In this document: piece after piece, positions 10,040 to 20,504 of the stretch
Numbering within the stretch: the stretch's first letter is position 1
Layout of the letters: every line of letters begins with the position of its first letter
Assembly (NCBI GenBank): GCA_024697425.1
Contig: JAILFT010000199.1
Coordinates: 1-43,425, forward strand
DNA length: 43,425 bases
Origin: Butyrivibrio sp.
GTDB taxonomy: Bacteria; Bacillota; Clostridia; Lachnospirales; Lachnospiraceae
Reading direction: 5' to 3'
Notes under the pieces: model-generated
Databases searched by the model: none
What the model was told of the DNA's origin: nothing
Seen by the model: the letters and a program-made list of their open reading frames with translations, nothing else
Translations under genes and position numbers: made by a program

Positions 10040-12460
10040 ATGTTAGTACCTTTAAGTTGGCTTAAAGATTTTGTTGATATAGATATTGAACCCAAAGAGC
10101 TTGAGAAGAAGCTTTTCGACTGTGGATTCGAAGTTGAAGAGTGCTGGGAAGTGGGAAAAGACATATCAAATGTTGTAGTCGGACAGGTTGAAACCTGCGA
10201 GGCGATTCCCGATACTCACCTTCATGCCTGTACAGTTAACGCAGGTGAGCATGGAACTTTTAAGGTTGTCTGCGGAGCAGATAACGTTCAGGCAGGAGGA
10301 AAGTATCCTCTGGCTCTCGTTGGCGCTACAGTTATTGAGACAGAGAGAGACCATGTTACTGTAATCGGTGTTGCAACCATCAAGAAGGGCAAGCTTCGCG
10401 GCTATGATTCAGAAGGTATGCTCTGCTCAGGCGTTGAGCTTGGTGTTAACGAGGATATGTATCCCGGAGCAGGCTATAACGGGCTTCTTGTATTCCCCGA
10501 GGATACAGAGGTTGGTATCGATGTTAAGCCTATCCTTGGCCTTGATGACTGGATCTTTGATGTTTCCATCACAGCAAACAGACCTGACTGCCAGAGCATT
10601 TACGGCCTTGCAAGAGAGGTTGCTGCTGCGCTTGATAAGCCTTTAAAAGAGATTGATCTTTCCTACACAGAGACAGATGTAGAAAACGAGGGATTCAGTG
10701 TAACTGTTGAAGATCCCGATCTTTGCCCCAGATACATCGGACATTATGTCTATGACGTAAAGCTTGCCGAGAGCCCTCTCTGGATGAAGAGAAGACTTGC
10801 AATGGTTGGCAATAATGCGATAAATAACATCGTTGATATTACAAACTACATCATGAGAGAGCTTGGACAGCCCATGCATGCCTTTGACGGTAACTTCCTT
10901 GAGGGCAATAAGATCGTTGTAAGACGCGCTAAGCAGGGCGAGAAGATAGTGACCCTCGATGAGAATGAGTTCGAGCTTACTACAGATAACCTTGTTATCT
11001 GCGACGGCGTAAAGCCTGTAGCTCTTGCAGGTATCATGGGAGGTCTTAACTCAGAGATCCGTGATACAACTACAACAGTCACCTTCGAAGCTGCCAAGTT
11101 CATGCGTGACAATATCCGTAAGAGTTCAAGAGCTCTCGGACAGTCTTCCGATTCATCGGCTGCCTTCTCAAAGGGTGTCTATGAGTACACTACCGTTATC
11201 GCCATGAAGAGAGCACTTCACCTTATTGAACAGCTTGGCGCAGGTAAGGTATCCAAAACTCACGTTGATATCAATACCGGAAACAGCCTTGAGAAAAAAG
11301 AGATGAAGGCTTCCATTAAGAAAGTAAACGGAGTTCTCGGAATTGAAGTTCCCGAAGATGAGATAAAGAGAATCCTTACAAACTTAAGCTTTGAGCCTGT
11401 TATTAACGGAGATGAGCTTACCATCAAAATCCCTGCATATCGTGAGGATATGGAAGATTATCCCGATATCGCAGAAGAGCTTATCCGTATGTACGGTTAT
11501 GACCATGTTGAAGCTACATTCCTTAAGGATTGCAGCGTTACAGTGGGAGGAAGAAACTTAAGGCAGAAGACAGAGCTTCGTATCAAGAGAGCTCTTTGTG
11601 CTCAGGGTGCATATGAGTGCATGCATTATTCATTCTTCTCACCCAGTGACCTTGATCTTCTTGGATTTGCAGAGGATGCGCCCGAGAGAAATGCCATCAG
11701 GATCCTTAATCCCATAAATGAGGACCTGTCTCTTATGAGAACCACACTTGCAGCACAGATGATCCACGCTATTGCAAGAAACCAGAAGAAGGGAACTCTT
11801 GAGGGAAGACTGTTTGAGCTTGGAAACAGATTCGTTCCCAAGTCACTTCCTCTTACCGAATACCCCGAGGAGAAAGCTACTCTTTGCATCGGTATCTTTG
11901 GCGAAGGAGAGGACATCTTCACATTAAAGGGACTTGCACAGAATGTTGCGGATTCACTGCATGTAAGCTTTAAGTATGAAACTTCCGAAAAGACATATCT
12001 GCACCCTTACAGAACTGCAAAGATCCTGTGCGAGGGTGAGGAGGTCGGATATCTTGGACAGATCACCTATGAGATCCAGGATGAGACCGATATGAGAATT
12101 CCTGCTTATATCTGCGAGATAGATCTTTCCGTTCTTGAGAAGTGGTACGACAGGACTCCTGTATTTACTCCGCTTTCAAAGTTTGCTGTTGCTAAGCGTG
12201 ACCTTGCTCTTATCATGGATAAGACAATTACCTGTGGAGAGGTTGAGGAGGCAATCTACGGTTCCTGCAAGTATGTGACCGATGTTAAGCTCTTTGACGT
12301 ATACGAGGGACTTCCTATTCCTCCCACCAAGAAGAGCATGGCCTTCACAATAACCTTCACTCCAAAGGATGAAGAGCTTACAGACGAGATGATAAACGGA
12401 TTTGTGGATAAGATGCTTAGAAAGCTCTCATTCACAATGGGAATCGAAATCCGCAGCTGA
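10040..12460 (+). CDS. pheT: Phenylalanyl-tRNA synthetase beta subunit
   Basis: MLVPLSWLKDFVDIDIEPKELEKKL...; tRNA-binding, B3/B4, B5 and C-terminal anticodon-binding-like regions; RBS aggagg. Confidence 0.96.
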   Translation: MLVPLSWLKDFVDIDIEPKELEKKLFDCGFEVEECWEVGKDISNVVVGQVETCEAIPDTHLHACTVNAGEHGTFKVVCGADNVQAGGKYPLALVGATVIETERDHVTVIGVATIKKGKLRGYDSEGMLCSGVELGVNEDMYPGAGYNGLLVFPEDTEVGIDVKPILGLDDWIFDVSITANRPDCQSIYGLAREVAAALDKPLKEIDLSYTETDVENEGFSVTVEDPDLCPRYIGHYVYDVKLAESPLWMKRRLAMVGNNAINNIVDITNYIMRELGQPMHAFDGNFLEGNKIVVRRAKQGEKIVTLDENEFELTTDNLVICDGVKPVALAGIMGGLNSEIRDTTTTVTFEAAKFMRDNIRKSSRALGQSSDSSAAFSKGVYEYTTVIAMKRALHLIEQLGAGKVSKTHVDINTGNSLEKKEMKASIKKVNGVLGIEVPEDEIKRILTNLSFEPVINGDELTIKIPAYREDMEDYPDIAEELIRMYGYDHVEATFLKDCSVTVGGRNLRQKTELRIKRALCAQGAYECMHYSFFSPSDLDLLGFAEDAPERNAIRILNPINEDLSLMRTTLAAQMIHAIARNQKKGTLEGRLFELGNRFVPKSLPLTEYPEEKATLCIGIFGEGEDIFTLKGLAQNVADSLHVSFKYETSEKTYLHPYRTAKILCEGEEVGYLGQITYEIQDETDMRIPAYICEIDLSVLEKWYDRTPVFTPLSKFAVAKRDLALIMDKTITCGEVEEAIYGSCKYVTDVKLFDVYEGLPIPPTKKSMAFTITFTPKDEELTDEMINGFVDKMLRKLSFTMGIEIRS

Positions 12461-12493
12461 TAAGATGATTTGATTGAAACCTCAGCAGGTGTT

Positions 12494-12530
12494 AAAATAG
12501 TCATTGCTCATGTTAGCAATGACTATTTTT
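12494..12530 (+). terminator. Rho-independent terminator after pheT
   Basis: Perfect stem AAAATAGTCATTGCT / AGCAATGACTATTTT, 6-nt loop, T-tract. Confidence 0.85.
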
Positions 12531-12548
12531 AATTCGAAAGGAGTTTTT

Positions 12549-14048
12549 ATGAATAGAAAAAATGCATGGACAACTTATAACCAGACCCAGCTTAAGGCTG
12601 TAGACAAGTTTGCAGATCAGTACAAGGTTTTCCTTGATAATTCCAAGACTGAGAGAGAAGCCATCGATACTATTGTCAACGAGATCGAGGCTGCAGGCTA
12701 CAGAGAGCTGAACACCCTTATCGGAAGCAAGACCAAGCTTAAAAAGGGCGACAAGGTTTACTCTGTATGGATGAACAAGTCAATTGCCATGTTCCAGATC
12801 GGTTCCGATCCCATGGAAGCAGGTATGAACATCCTTGGTGCACACATTGATTCACCAAGACTTGACGTTAAGCAGAATCCTCTCTATGAGGACAGCAGCA
12901 TTGCGTACCTTGATACACACTACTATGGCGGTATCAAAAAGTATCAGTATGTTGCAATGCCCCTTGCTATCCACGGCGTTATTGTTAAAACCGATGGGAC
13001 CACTGTACAGCTCAATGTAGGTGAGGATGAGGATGATCCCGTATTCTTCGTATCAGATCTTCTTATCCACCTTGCTCAGGAGCAGATGGCCAAGAAGGCT
13101 TCAAATGTTATCGAGGGTGAAGCCCTTGACCTTATTGTAGGAAACAGACCCTTCGTAATCGAGAAGGATGAGAAGGAAAAGGCAGAGAAGAAGAATACCA
13201 AGCTTTCAGCCGGTGAGAAGTATGCCATCGATGCAGAGAAGGCAGAGAAGGAAGAGAGCGGCAAGGTCTCAGGAGCTGTTAAGCGCGGAATCCTGGCAAT
13301 CCTTCACGACCTTTACGGTATCACTGAGGAGGACTTTATCTCAGCCGAGCTTGAGATTGTTCCTGCCGGAAAGGCTAGAGATGCCGGCTTTGACAGATCC
13401 ATGATCCTTGGCTACGGCCATGACGACAGAGTATGTGCATATCCTTCAATGAGAGCCATCCTCGATGTCGGGAATGTAAAGAGAACTTCCTGCTGCATCC
13501 TTGTGGATAAGGAGGAGATCGGATCTGTAGGCGCAACAGGAATGCAGTCCAGATTCTTTGAGAATGCTGTTGCAGAGCTTATGAATCTGACCAAGGAAGG
13601 TTACAGCGATCTGGCTCTTAGAAGATGCCTTGCAAATTCCTGCATGCTTTCCTCAGATGTTAACGCCGGCTTTGATCCCAGCTACGCTTCATGCTTTGAG
13701 AAGAAGAATGCTTCCTACCTTGGAGGCGGACTTGTATTCAGCAAGTTCACAGGTTCCCGCGGCAAATCCGGTTCAAACGATGCCAACGCTGAGTTCATTG
13801 CAGAGATCAGAAAGGCTTATGAGAAGGATAAGATTGTTTATCAGACAGCAGAGCTTGGCAAGGTAGATGTTGGCGGCGGCGGAACCATCGCATACATCCT
13901 TGCCCTCTATGGCATGAACGTTATCGACGCAGGTGTTGCAGTTCTTAACATGCACGCACCGTGGGAAGCCATCAGCAAGGCAGACCTTTACGAAGCATAC
14001 AGAGGATATGTATCCTTCCTTCAGAACATTGATTTCAGAAACCAGTAA
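12549..14048 (+). CDS. M18 family aminopeptidase
   Basis: LGAHIDSPRLDVK, YGHDDRVCAYPS, VDKEEIGSVGATGMQS. Start set at MNRKNAWTT after gaaaggag; the upstream ATG at 12504 lies inside the terminator. Confidence 0.93.
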   Translation: MNRKNAWTTYNQTQLKAVDKFADQYKVFLDNSKTEREAIDTIVNEIEAAGYRELNTLIGSKTKLKKGDKVYSVWMNKSIAMFQIGSDPMEAGMNILGAHIDSPRLDVKQNPLYEDSSIAYLDTHYYGGIKKYQYVAMPLAIHGVIVKTDGTTVQLNVGEDEDDPVFFVSDLLIHLAQEQMAKKASNVIEGEALDLIVGNRPFVIEKDEKEKAEKKNTKLSAGEKYAIDAEKAEKEESGKVSGAVKRGILAILHDLYGITEEDFISAELEIVPAGKARDAGFDRSMILGYGHDDRVCAYPSMRAILDVGNVKRTSCCILVDKEEIGSVGATGMQSRFFENAVAELMNLTKEGYSDLALRRCLANSCMLSSDVNAGFDPSYASCFEKKNASYLGGGLVFSKFTGSRGKSGSNDANAEFIAEIRKAYEKDKIVYQTAELGKVDVGGGGTIAYILALYGMNVIDAGVAVLNMHAPWEAISKADLYEAYRGYVSFLQNIDFRNQ

Positions 14049-14066
14049 TTTAGAAAGATATATCAA

Positions 14067-15128
14067 ATGAGTGAAAATACAGAAATAGGTTTAAGTACGG
14101 CAGACTACTTTTTTGACCTGCCAAAGGAGCTTATCGCCCAGGATCCCCTTGAGAGGAGAGATGAGTGCAGGCTCCTTACCATGGACAAGAAGACGGGCCA
14201 TGTTGAACATCACATTTTCAGTGAGATAATAAACTACCTTGAGCCCGGTGACTGCCTTGTCCTTAATAACACCAAGGTTATTCCCGCAAGACTCCTGGGC
14301 CAGAAAGAGGGCACAGGAGCTGCGGTGGAGATCCTTCTGCTTAAGAGAAAGGAAGCAGACCTGTGGGAGTGCCTTGTAAAACCCGGCAAGAAGCTCCGCC
14401 CCGGCGCAAGAGTAAGCTTCGGTGACGGAATACTTACCGCGGAAGTAATGGATATTGTGGATGAGGGAAACCGCCTTGTCAGATTCTTTTACGAGGGAAT
14501 CTGGGAGGAGGTTCTGGACAGACTTGGCGAGATGCCGCTTCCTCCCTACATCACCCACAAGCTTCAGGACAAGAACATGTATCAGACCGTCTATGCCAAA
14601 TATGACGGTTCTGCAGCTGCGCCCACAGCGGGACTTCACTTCACAAATGACCTTCTTAAGAAGATAGAGGAGAAGGGCGTGGATCTTGCCTATGTTACCC
14701 TTCATGTTGGCCTTGGCACCTTCCGACCGGTAAAGGTTACCAATGTCAAAGAGCACCACATGCACTCTGAGTGGTATCAGGTAACTCAGGAGGCTGCGGA
14801 TAAGATCAATAAGGCAAAAGAGACAGGACATAGAGTTATCTGTGTCGGTACCACCAGCTGCAGAACAATTGAGAGCGCAGCGGATGAGAACGGCCATCTT
14901 GAGGCCTGCAGTGATGATACATCCATCTTTATTTATCCGGGATACAGATTTAAGGTGACGGATTGCCTTATTACCAATTTCCACCTTCCCGAGTCCACAC
15001 TGGTTATGCTTGTGTCGGCTCTTGCAGGAAGAGAGCATGTTCTAAGCGCCTATGAAGAGGCCATCCGGGAGAGATACAGATTCTTTTCCTTCGGTGATGC
15101 CTGCTTTTTCTATGATGAAAAGAAGTGA
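14067..15128 (+). CDS. queA: S-adenosylmethionine:tRNA ribosyltransferase-isomerase
   Basis: [54 protein letters not shown]. Confidence 0.97.
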   Translation: MSENTEIGLSTADYFFDLPKELIAQDPLERRDECRLLTMDKKTGHVEHHIFSEIINYLEPGDCLVLNNTKVIPARLLGQKEGTGAAVEILLLKRKEADLWECLVKPGKKLRPGARVSFGDGILTAEVMDIVDEGNRLVRFFYEGIWEEVLDRLGEMPLPPYITHKLQDKNMYQTVYAKYDGSAAAPTAGLHFTNDLLKKIEEKGVDLAYVTLHVGLGTFRPVKVTNVKEHHMHSEWYQVTQEAADKINKAKETGHRVICVGTTSCRTIESAADENGHLEACSDDTSIFIYPGYRFKVTDCLITNFHLPESTLVMLVSALAGREHVLSAYEEAIRERYRFFSFGDACFFYDEKK

Positions 15129-15161
15129 AAATTAGATTTTGCCATAGCATCGTGATACAAT

Positions 15162-15187
15162 GGTTAATAGAAATCACTATTAACCAA
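15162..15187 (+). promoter_or_regulatory. Perfect 10-bp inverted repeat upstream of the PilZ gene
   Basis: TGGTTAATAG aaatca CTATTAACCA, about 20 nt before the ATG at 15207; no T-tract. Confidence 0.5.
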
Positions 15188-15206
15188 TCTTAAACGGGGG
15201 TGCATT

Positions 15207-15563
15207 ATGGAAGATAAGAGAAAACACAAAAGGCTCCAGCTCACCGGTGAGATCATTCTCAAACAGCTGGGAGGATCAGGTGAGGCAACAGCAGCACAGA
15301 TTGAGATCCATGACTGTTCAAGAGACGGTATAGGATTTACAACCGATGCTCAGCTTACTATTGGCAATAACTATGAGGCAAACCTCACTCTTTGGACCAA
15401 GGAAACTCTTCATGTCTTTGTGCAGATCGTAAGAGCATCCAAGGAAGGCAATGATTTCCATTACGGTGGAATCTTCATCGGAATGCCCGACACGGACAAG
15501 ATGAGAATAGAGGTCTATGAGACCGTAGAAGATCAATTGAAAGAACAGGAAAAAAATAAATGA
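15207..15563 (+). CDS. PilZ domain protein, predicted c-di-GMP receptor
   Basis: RxxxR motif (RKHKR) and D/NxSxxG motif (DCSRDG) with correct spacing. Confidence 0.88.
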   Translation: MEDKRKHKRLQLTGEIILKQLGGSGEATAAQIEIHDCSRDGIGFTTDAQLTIGNNYEANLTLWTKETLHVFVQIVRASKEGNDFHYGGIFIGMPDTDKMRIEVYETVEDQLKEQEKNK

Positions 15564-16744
15564 AAATAGCAGTAGTAGGTACAGGTTATGTGGGGCTGTC
15601 AAACTCAGTTCTTTTGTCCCAGTACAATGACGTGGTGGCTGTTGATGTGATACCCGAGAAGGTGGAGATGATCAACAATCGAAGATCACCTATTGTAGAC
15701 AAGGAGCTGGAGGAGTACTTAAAGAAGGACAACTTAAGGCTTGAAGCCACACTTGATGCCTCGTACGCTTTTGAAGGAGCGGATTTTGTTATTGTTTCCA
15801 CTCCTACAAATTATGATGAGAAGCTGAACTACTTCGATACTTCATCGGTGGTAAGCGTTGTGGATCAGGTACGGAAAGAGAACCCTGATGCATATATCAT
15901 CATCAAGTCAACAATACCGGTAGGTTATACCGAGGAACTTTCACAGACCTACAATACAGATCACATAATGTTTTCACCGGAGTTTCTGAGGGAGGGACAT
16001 GCACTTTACGATAACCTCTATCCCTCAAGGATCATCGTGGGCTATGATATTGCAAGTGCTGAAGCCGAGGAGAGGGCGCACCTGTTTGCGGACCTTCTTA
16101 AGCAGGGCGCAGTGAAGGAAAATATTGATGTTCTGTTCATGAACACCACAGAGGCTGAGTCCGTTAAGCTCTTTGCCAACACTTATCTGGCCCTTAGAGT
16201 ATCATTCTTTAACGAACTTGATACCTATGCTGAGGTGAGAGGCCTTAACACCAGAAACATCATTGACGGCGTCTGTCTCGATCCCAGGATCGGAGATTTC
16301 TACAACAATCCGTCCTTTGGTTACGGCGGCTATTGCCTTCCCAAGGATACCAAGCAGCTTCTGGCCAATTACGAGGATGTTCCCAACAACCTGATAACAG
16401 CCATTGTTGATGCCAACAGGACCAGGAAGGACTTCATAGCCGACAGAATATGGGCTCTTCATCCCAAGAAGGTGGGAGTTTACAGGCTCACCATGAAGGC
16501 CGGTTCCGACAACTTCAGGCAGTCTGCTATCCAGGGTATCATGAAGAGGATCAAGTCAAGAGGAATAGAGTGCGTGGTTTACGAGCCCACACTTGATGCG
16601 GAAGACTTCTTTAACTCCAGGGTGGAGAGAAAACTTGAAACCTTCAAGAAGGAATGTGACTTCATCATCGCAAACCGCCTCACACCTGAACTTATGGATG
16701 TGGTGGATAAGGTATATACAAGGGATCTGTTTGGCAACGAATAA
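15560..16744 (+). CDS. UDP-glucose 6-dehydrogenase / nucleotide sugar dehydrogenase
   Basis: [50 protein letters not shown]; overlaps the PilZ gene by ATGA. Confidence 0.93.
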   Translation: MKIAVVGTGYVGLSNSVLLSQYNDVVAVDVIPEKVEMINNRRSPIVDKELEEYLKKDNLRLEATLDASYAFEGADFVIVSTPTNYDEKLNYFDTSSVVSVVDQVRKENPDAYIIIKSTIPVGYTEELSQTYNTDHIMFSPEFLREGHALYDNLYPSRIIVGYDIASAEAEERAHLFADLLKQGAVKENIDVLFMNTTEAESVKLFANTYLALRVSFFNELDTYAEVRGLNTRNIIDGVCLDPRIGDFYNNPSFGYGGYCLPKDTKQLLANYEDVPNNLITAIVDANRTRKDFIADRIWALHPKKVGVYRLTMKAGSDNFRQSAIQGIMKRIKSRGIECVVYEPTLDAEDFFNSRVERKLETFKKECDFIIANRLTPELMDVVDKVYTRDLFGNE

Positions 16745-16753
16745 GGCAGGATT

Positions 16754-17734
16754 ATGAAGGACATAATGACAGACCAGGATATTATTTCAATCAGTAATGC
16801 AATGATAAACCTCTACCGGGTAATAGTCCTGGTAGAGGATACAAGCTCTTTTTGCCATGTTTATGAATGGGAAAAAGAGCTTTCTTATTTGGCGGTAAAT
16901 GACGGCGACCCATTTGCCGTACTTTGCGACAACATCTACAGAAACATACATCCCGAGGACAGGGAAGAGTTTAAGTTTTTGTCAGATCCTGACAGGATTC
17001 ATGAGGTCCTTTCAAAGCAGATCCATATCTATGGGGAGTGCAGGATAAGACATGAGGACGGTAATTATTACTGGTATGGAATCACCATCTGTAACGCCAA
17101 GGCAAGAGAGTGTGCAAAGGGGCAGGAATATCTTTTCCTGATACAGGACATACATGAGAGCAAATCCAGAGAGGTAAGTGAGAATGCCCAGCTGCTCAAG
17201 ACTCTTTGCAAGCTTGAGAATGAGTATCATACGCTGTTTGAGGAGAATATGACGGATTCTCTTACCGGCTGCTATAACCGCAAGGGTTTTAAGTACTATG
17301 AGACCTTTGCTCTGGAAGAGGCTAAAAAGGCAGATAAGAAGCTGTTTGTATGTGTGCTGGATCTCAATGGACTTAAATATCTCAATGATACCTACGGACA
17401 TGAAGCAGGGGACACAGGAATCAGAACGGTTGCAGATGCGCTTAGGGCGTCTGTGCCGGAGGTGGCCAGGATCATAAGGACGGGCGGTGATGAACTGCTG
17501 GTGTTCGCTGCCCTTGACAGTGACAGCAGCGAACCGGAAGAGATGGGCAGGCGACTTGAGGAGTATCTGGATAATTACAACAAAACCCATGACAATCCAT
17601 TCAGGGTATCTGCCAGCTACGGTTATGTATTTGAGGACATTGATGAGAATGTTGACAGCCTTGAGAAATACATTCAGACAGCAGATGAGAAGATGTACGA
17701 GATGAAGGAGAAGACCGATCCGTATAAGCGGTAA
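16754..17734 (+). CDS. PAS-GGDEF (GGDEL) diguanylate cyclase-like protein
   Basis: NIHPEDREEFKF PAS segment; DSLTGCYNRKGF, LDLNGLKYLNDTYGHEAGD, RTGGDELLVF. Confidence 0.88.
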   Translation: MKDIMTDQDIISISNAMINLYRVIVLVEDTSSFCHVYEWEKELSYLAVNDGDPFAVLCDNIYRNIHPEDREEFKFLSDPDRIHEVLSKQIHIYGECRIRHEDGNYYWYGITICNAKARECAKGQEYLFLIQDIHESKSREVSENAQLLKTLCKLENEYHTLFEENMTDSLTGCYNRKGFKYYETFALEEAKKADKKLFVCVLDLNGLKYLNDTYGHEAGDTGIRTVADALRASVPEVARIIRTGGDELLVFAALDSDSSEPEEMGRRLEEYLDNYNKTHDNPFRVSASYGYVFEDIDENVDSLEKYIQTADEKMYEMKEKTDPYKR

Positions 17735-17778
17735 AGGTGGTGTTTTCATTAAACAATATCGTGTCACCGGAATATAAA

Positions 17779-17815
17779 AATAAATGCCTTCCCCGGGCAG
17801 GGGAAGGCATTTATT
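17779..17815. terminator. Bidirectional terminator between convergent genes
   Basis: Perfect 16-bp stem AATAAATGCCTTCCCC / GGGGAAGGCATTTATT, 5-nt loop. Confidence 0.9.
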
Positions 17816-17816
17816 A

Positions 17817-19145
17817 TCACAATAATCCCTGCAGATCTTTAAAGAAACTGGGATAGGATATTCCAACGCACTCATCGCCGATGATCCTTGTGGTGCCTTC
17901 GGCAGCCAGAGCAGCAATGGCAAAACTCATGGCCAGGCGGTGATCGTCGTGGGAATTGATATCTGCACCCTTAAGGGGATTACCTCCCCGGATGATCATT
18001 CCGTCTTCGGTAGCTTCTATATCACAACCCATAGCTCTAAGCCCGTCTACAACGGTATCGATGCGGTTGGACTCTTTGATCTTGAGTTCGGCGGCATCTT
18101 TTATTATGGTCTCGCAGTCCATGGTGGCTGCAAGTACGGCAACAACGGGAAGCTCATCGATCATGGTGGGAATTTCCTTGCCGCCTATAACAAACTGATG
18201 ATTCTCGTTGCCGTGAAGCTCTGAGTATTTTACCAGGATATCTGCCTTGGGCTCAGAAGTTTCATCAACATTTTCAAGGGTGATGTCTGCACCCATCTGT
18301 TTTAATACTGAGATGATTCCGGCTCTGGTCTTATTGATGCCGACATTTCTTATGAGGATTTCGGATCCCGGAACAATAAGGGCTGCTGCGATAAAGTAAG
18401 CGGCAGAAGAGATGTCTCCGGGAACGTTTATCTTGCGGCCTGTAAGGGGCATTCCAGGATGAAGGATAGCCACGGCGCTTCCGTCTCTTGCAACTTCGTT
18501 ATGAATGTCTGCGCCAAAGGCGGAGAGCATTATCTCAGTGTGATTTCTTGAAAGAGCCGGTTCGTAGACCACGCTGTCACCTTCTGCGTAAAGACCTGCC
18601 AGCATGATGCAGGATTTAACCTGGGCAGAAGCCACGGGATTTCTGTAGTTGATTCCATGAAGCGCCTTGCCGCCTTTGAAGCTTAAGGGCGCGCAGTCAT
18701 TGCCCATAACGGAGGTTACATCGGCTCCCATGCCGGTGAGGGGAGTGATGATCCTCTTCATGGGTCTTTTCTCGATGGATCTGTCCCCGGTGATCATACT
18801 GTCAAAGGGCTGCGCAGCAAGGATTCCTGACATGAGCCTTGTGGTGGTGCCGCTGTTCCCTGTGTAAAGAGTGGTGGTGGGAGCAGTGAAGCTGTGAAGC
18901 CCCTTACCATGCACTGTGATAGTGGGAACACCGTTGGTAGGGCGAACCGCATGATCGATATAAACTCCCAGCTTTCTGAAACAGTCTATGGTGGAAAGGC
19001 AGTCTGCGCTGTTCAAAAAGCCCGTTACCTCTGTAGTGCCTTCAGCCAGAGCACCGAACATGATGCTTCTGTGGGAGATGGACTTGTCTCCCGGTACGAA
19101 AATATCCCCCTTAAGCGGATGGGTTGCTTTTTCCAAAGCAATCAT
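17817..19145 (-). CDS. aroA: 3-phosphoshikimate 1-carboxyvinyltransferase (EPSP synthase)
   Basis: VPGDKSISHRSIMFGALAEG, GNSGTTTRLMSG, DDHRLAMSFAIAAL; start at MIALEKATHPLKG with RBS ggaggt. Confidence 0.96.
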   Translation of the reverse strand: MIALEKATHPLKGDIFVPGDKSISHRSIMFGALAEGTTEVTGFLNSADCLSTIDCFRKLGVYIDHAVRPTNGVPTITVHGKGLHSFTAPTTTLYTGNSGTTTRLMSGILAAQPFDSMITGDRSIEKRPMKRIITPLTGMGADVTSVMGNDCAPLSFKGGKALHGINYRNPVASAQVKSCIMLAGLYAEGDSVVYEPALSRNHTEIMLSAFGADIHNEVARDGSAVAILHPGMPLTGRKINVPGDISSAAYFIAAALIVPGSEILIRNVGINKTRAGIISVLKQMGADITLENVDETSEPKADILVKYSELHGNENHQFVIGGKEIPTMIDELPVVAVLAATMDCETIIKDAAELKIKESNRIDTVVDGLRAMGCDIEATEDGMIIRGGNPLKGADINSHDDHRLAMSFAIAALAAEGTTRIIGDECVGISYPSFFKDLQGLL

Positions 19146-19167
19146 ACAAAACCTCCAATGTAAATCC

Positions 19168-20271
19168 TCAGGTATTTCTTGAGTAGCAGTTGTATCCGTT
19201 ATCTGTAAGGACCTTGTTGGCCTTATCAAGTCCTTCTCTGTCGTGAAGCTCAATCCTTAAGGTTCCGCGCTCGTACTCTCTGTTGTGTACGATTCCGATG
19301 TTCTTGATGTTGATATTGTTATCAGACAAAAGAACCGCCACCTTAGCCAGGTTACCGGGCCTGTCGTCGATATCTACGCGAATATCGTAGACGGTTTTCA
19401 AAGGCCCCCGGGCCATATCGGTAAAGCTTTCTCTGTACTGCCTTGCCAGAGTGAAGAAATCCAGTATCTTATCTTCATCATGCTCATCAATGGCCAGTTT
19501 GATCTCAAAAAGAGAATCGATGTATTTGCCAAGAAGCTCCGAGATATTGTCGGAGTTGGTGTTGCAGATCTGATTCCACATCACGGGAGAGGAAGAGGAA
19601 ATCCTTGTAATATCCTTAAATCCGCCTGCCGCAATGGTTTTCATCAGCTGATCCTCTGAGTCATTGTCATGTACCAGATTGACAAGTGAAGCCGATATGA
19701 CATGAGGAACGTGACTTATGGCTGCCGTGATGTAATCGTGCTGAAGATAGGGGACAATGAGAGGAATGGCACCAAGGCTTTTTACCAGCTCTTCGTAGTC
19801 CTTAAGGCGCTCATCTTCGGTGTCCTCAGTTTTGGTAATGATATAGTAGGCATTCTCAAGGAGCTTCGCCTTCGAATTGCCAAAACCTATGCGCTCGGTT
19901 CCCGCCATGGGGTGGCCGCCGATGAACTGACGGGTGAGCCCCAGCTCTTTTACCAGCTCATGGATCCCGGTCTTTACACTGCCGATATCTGTGACGGTGG
20001 TGTGGGGATCAAGAAAAGGAACAAGCATCTTAAGGTTCTCGTTATTGATCTCAACCGGCGCACAAAGAAAAATGTAGTCGCAGCCGGTAAATTCAGGCCC
20101 GATGGAATACAGGGGCATGTCGATTATCTTCTCTTCAAAGGCTGAATCCACAGTCTCTTTGTGAGGCGTATATGCGATGATCTTGGAATCCGGGGAAAAG
20201 AGCCTGATAGCGCGGGCAATTGATCCTCCGATGAGTCCAAGACCTATAAAACCGTAGGTTTTAGATTCCAT
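19168..20271 (-). CDS. tyrA: Prephenate dehydrogenase with C-terminal ACT domain
   Basis: YGFIGLGLIGGSIARAI, GGHPMAGTERIGF, C-terminal VDIDDRPGNLAKVAVLLSDNNINIKNIGI. Confidence 0.92.
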   Translation of the reverse strand: MESKTYGFIGLGLIGGSIARAIRLFSPDSKIIAYTPHKETVDSAFEEKIIDMPLYSIGPEFTGCDYIFLCAPVEINNENLKMLVPFLDPHTTVTDIGSVKTGIHELVKELGLTRQFIGGHPMAGTERIGFGNSKAKLLENAYYIITKTEDTEDERLKDYEELVKSLGAIPLIVPYLQHDYITAAISHVPHVISASLVNLVHDNDSEDQLMKTIAAGGFKDITRISSSSPVMWNQICNTNSDNISELLGKYIDSLFEIKLAIDEHDEDKILDFFTLARQYRESFTDMARGPLKTVYDIRVDIDDRPGNLAKVAVLLSDNNINIKNIGIVHNREYERGTLRIELHDREGLDKANKVLTDNGYNCYSRNT

Positions 20272-20504
20272 TATTGAAAAAATCTCCCTGTTTAAAGTAA
20301 AGTCTCATGCAACACTATATCACTTTAATGTACGAAAATCAACGCTTTGAGCAGGAAATATAAGCACAATTATATTTGTGCAAAACGTCCGTTTTTACTT
20401 GTTTTAAAAGCGGTTTTTTAGTAAAATGGTTATATGATTTTCTTGGGGAGCTGTAACAAATCTTATACAAAATTCCCAAATACATCCAAACTGGAGGACT
20501 AGAT

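Noticed and set aside
14091-15038. 315-aa minus-strand ORF antisense to queA
   Set aside because: queA motifs are unambiguous on the plus strand; the antisense translation looks random and Cys-rich
17012-17923. 303-aa minus-strand ORF spanning the PAS-GGDEF gene and the terminator
   Set aside because: Overlaps a clear GGDEF gene and a strong bidirectional terminator; no RBS or domain
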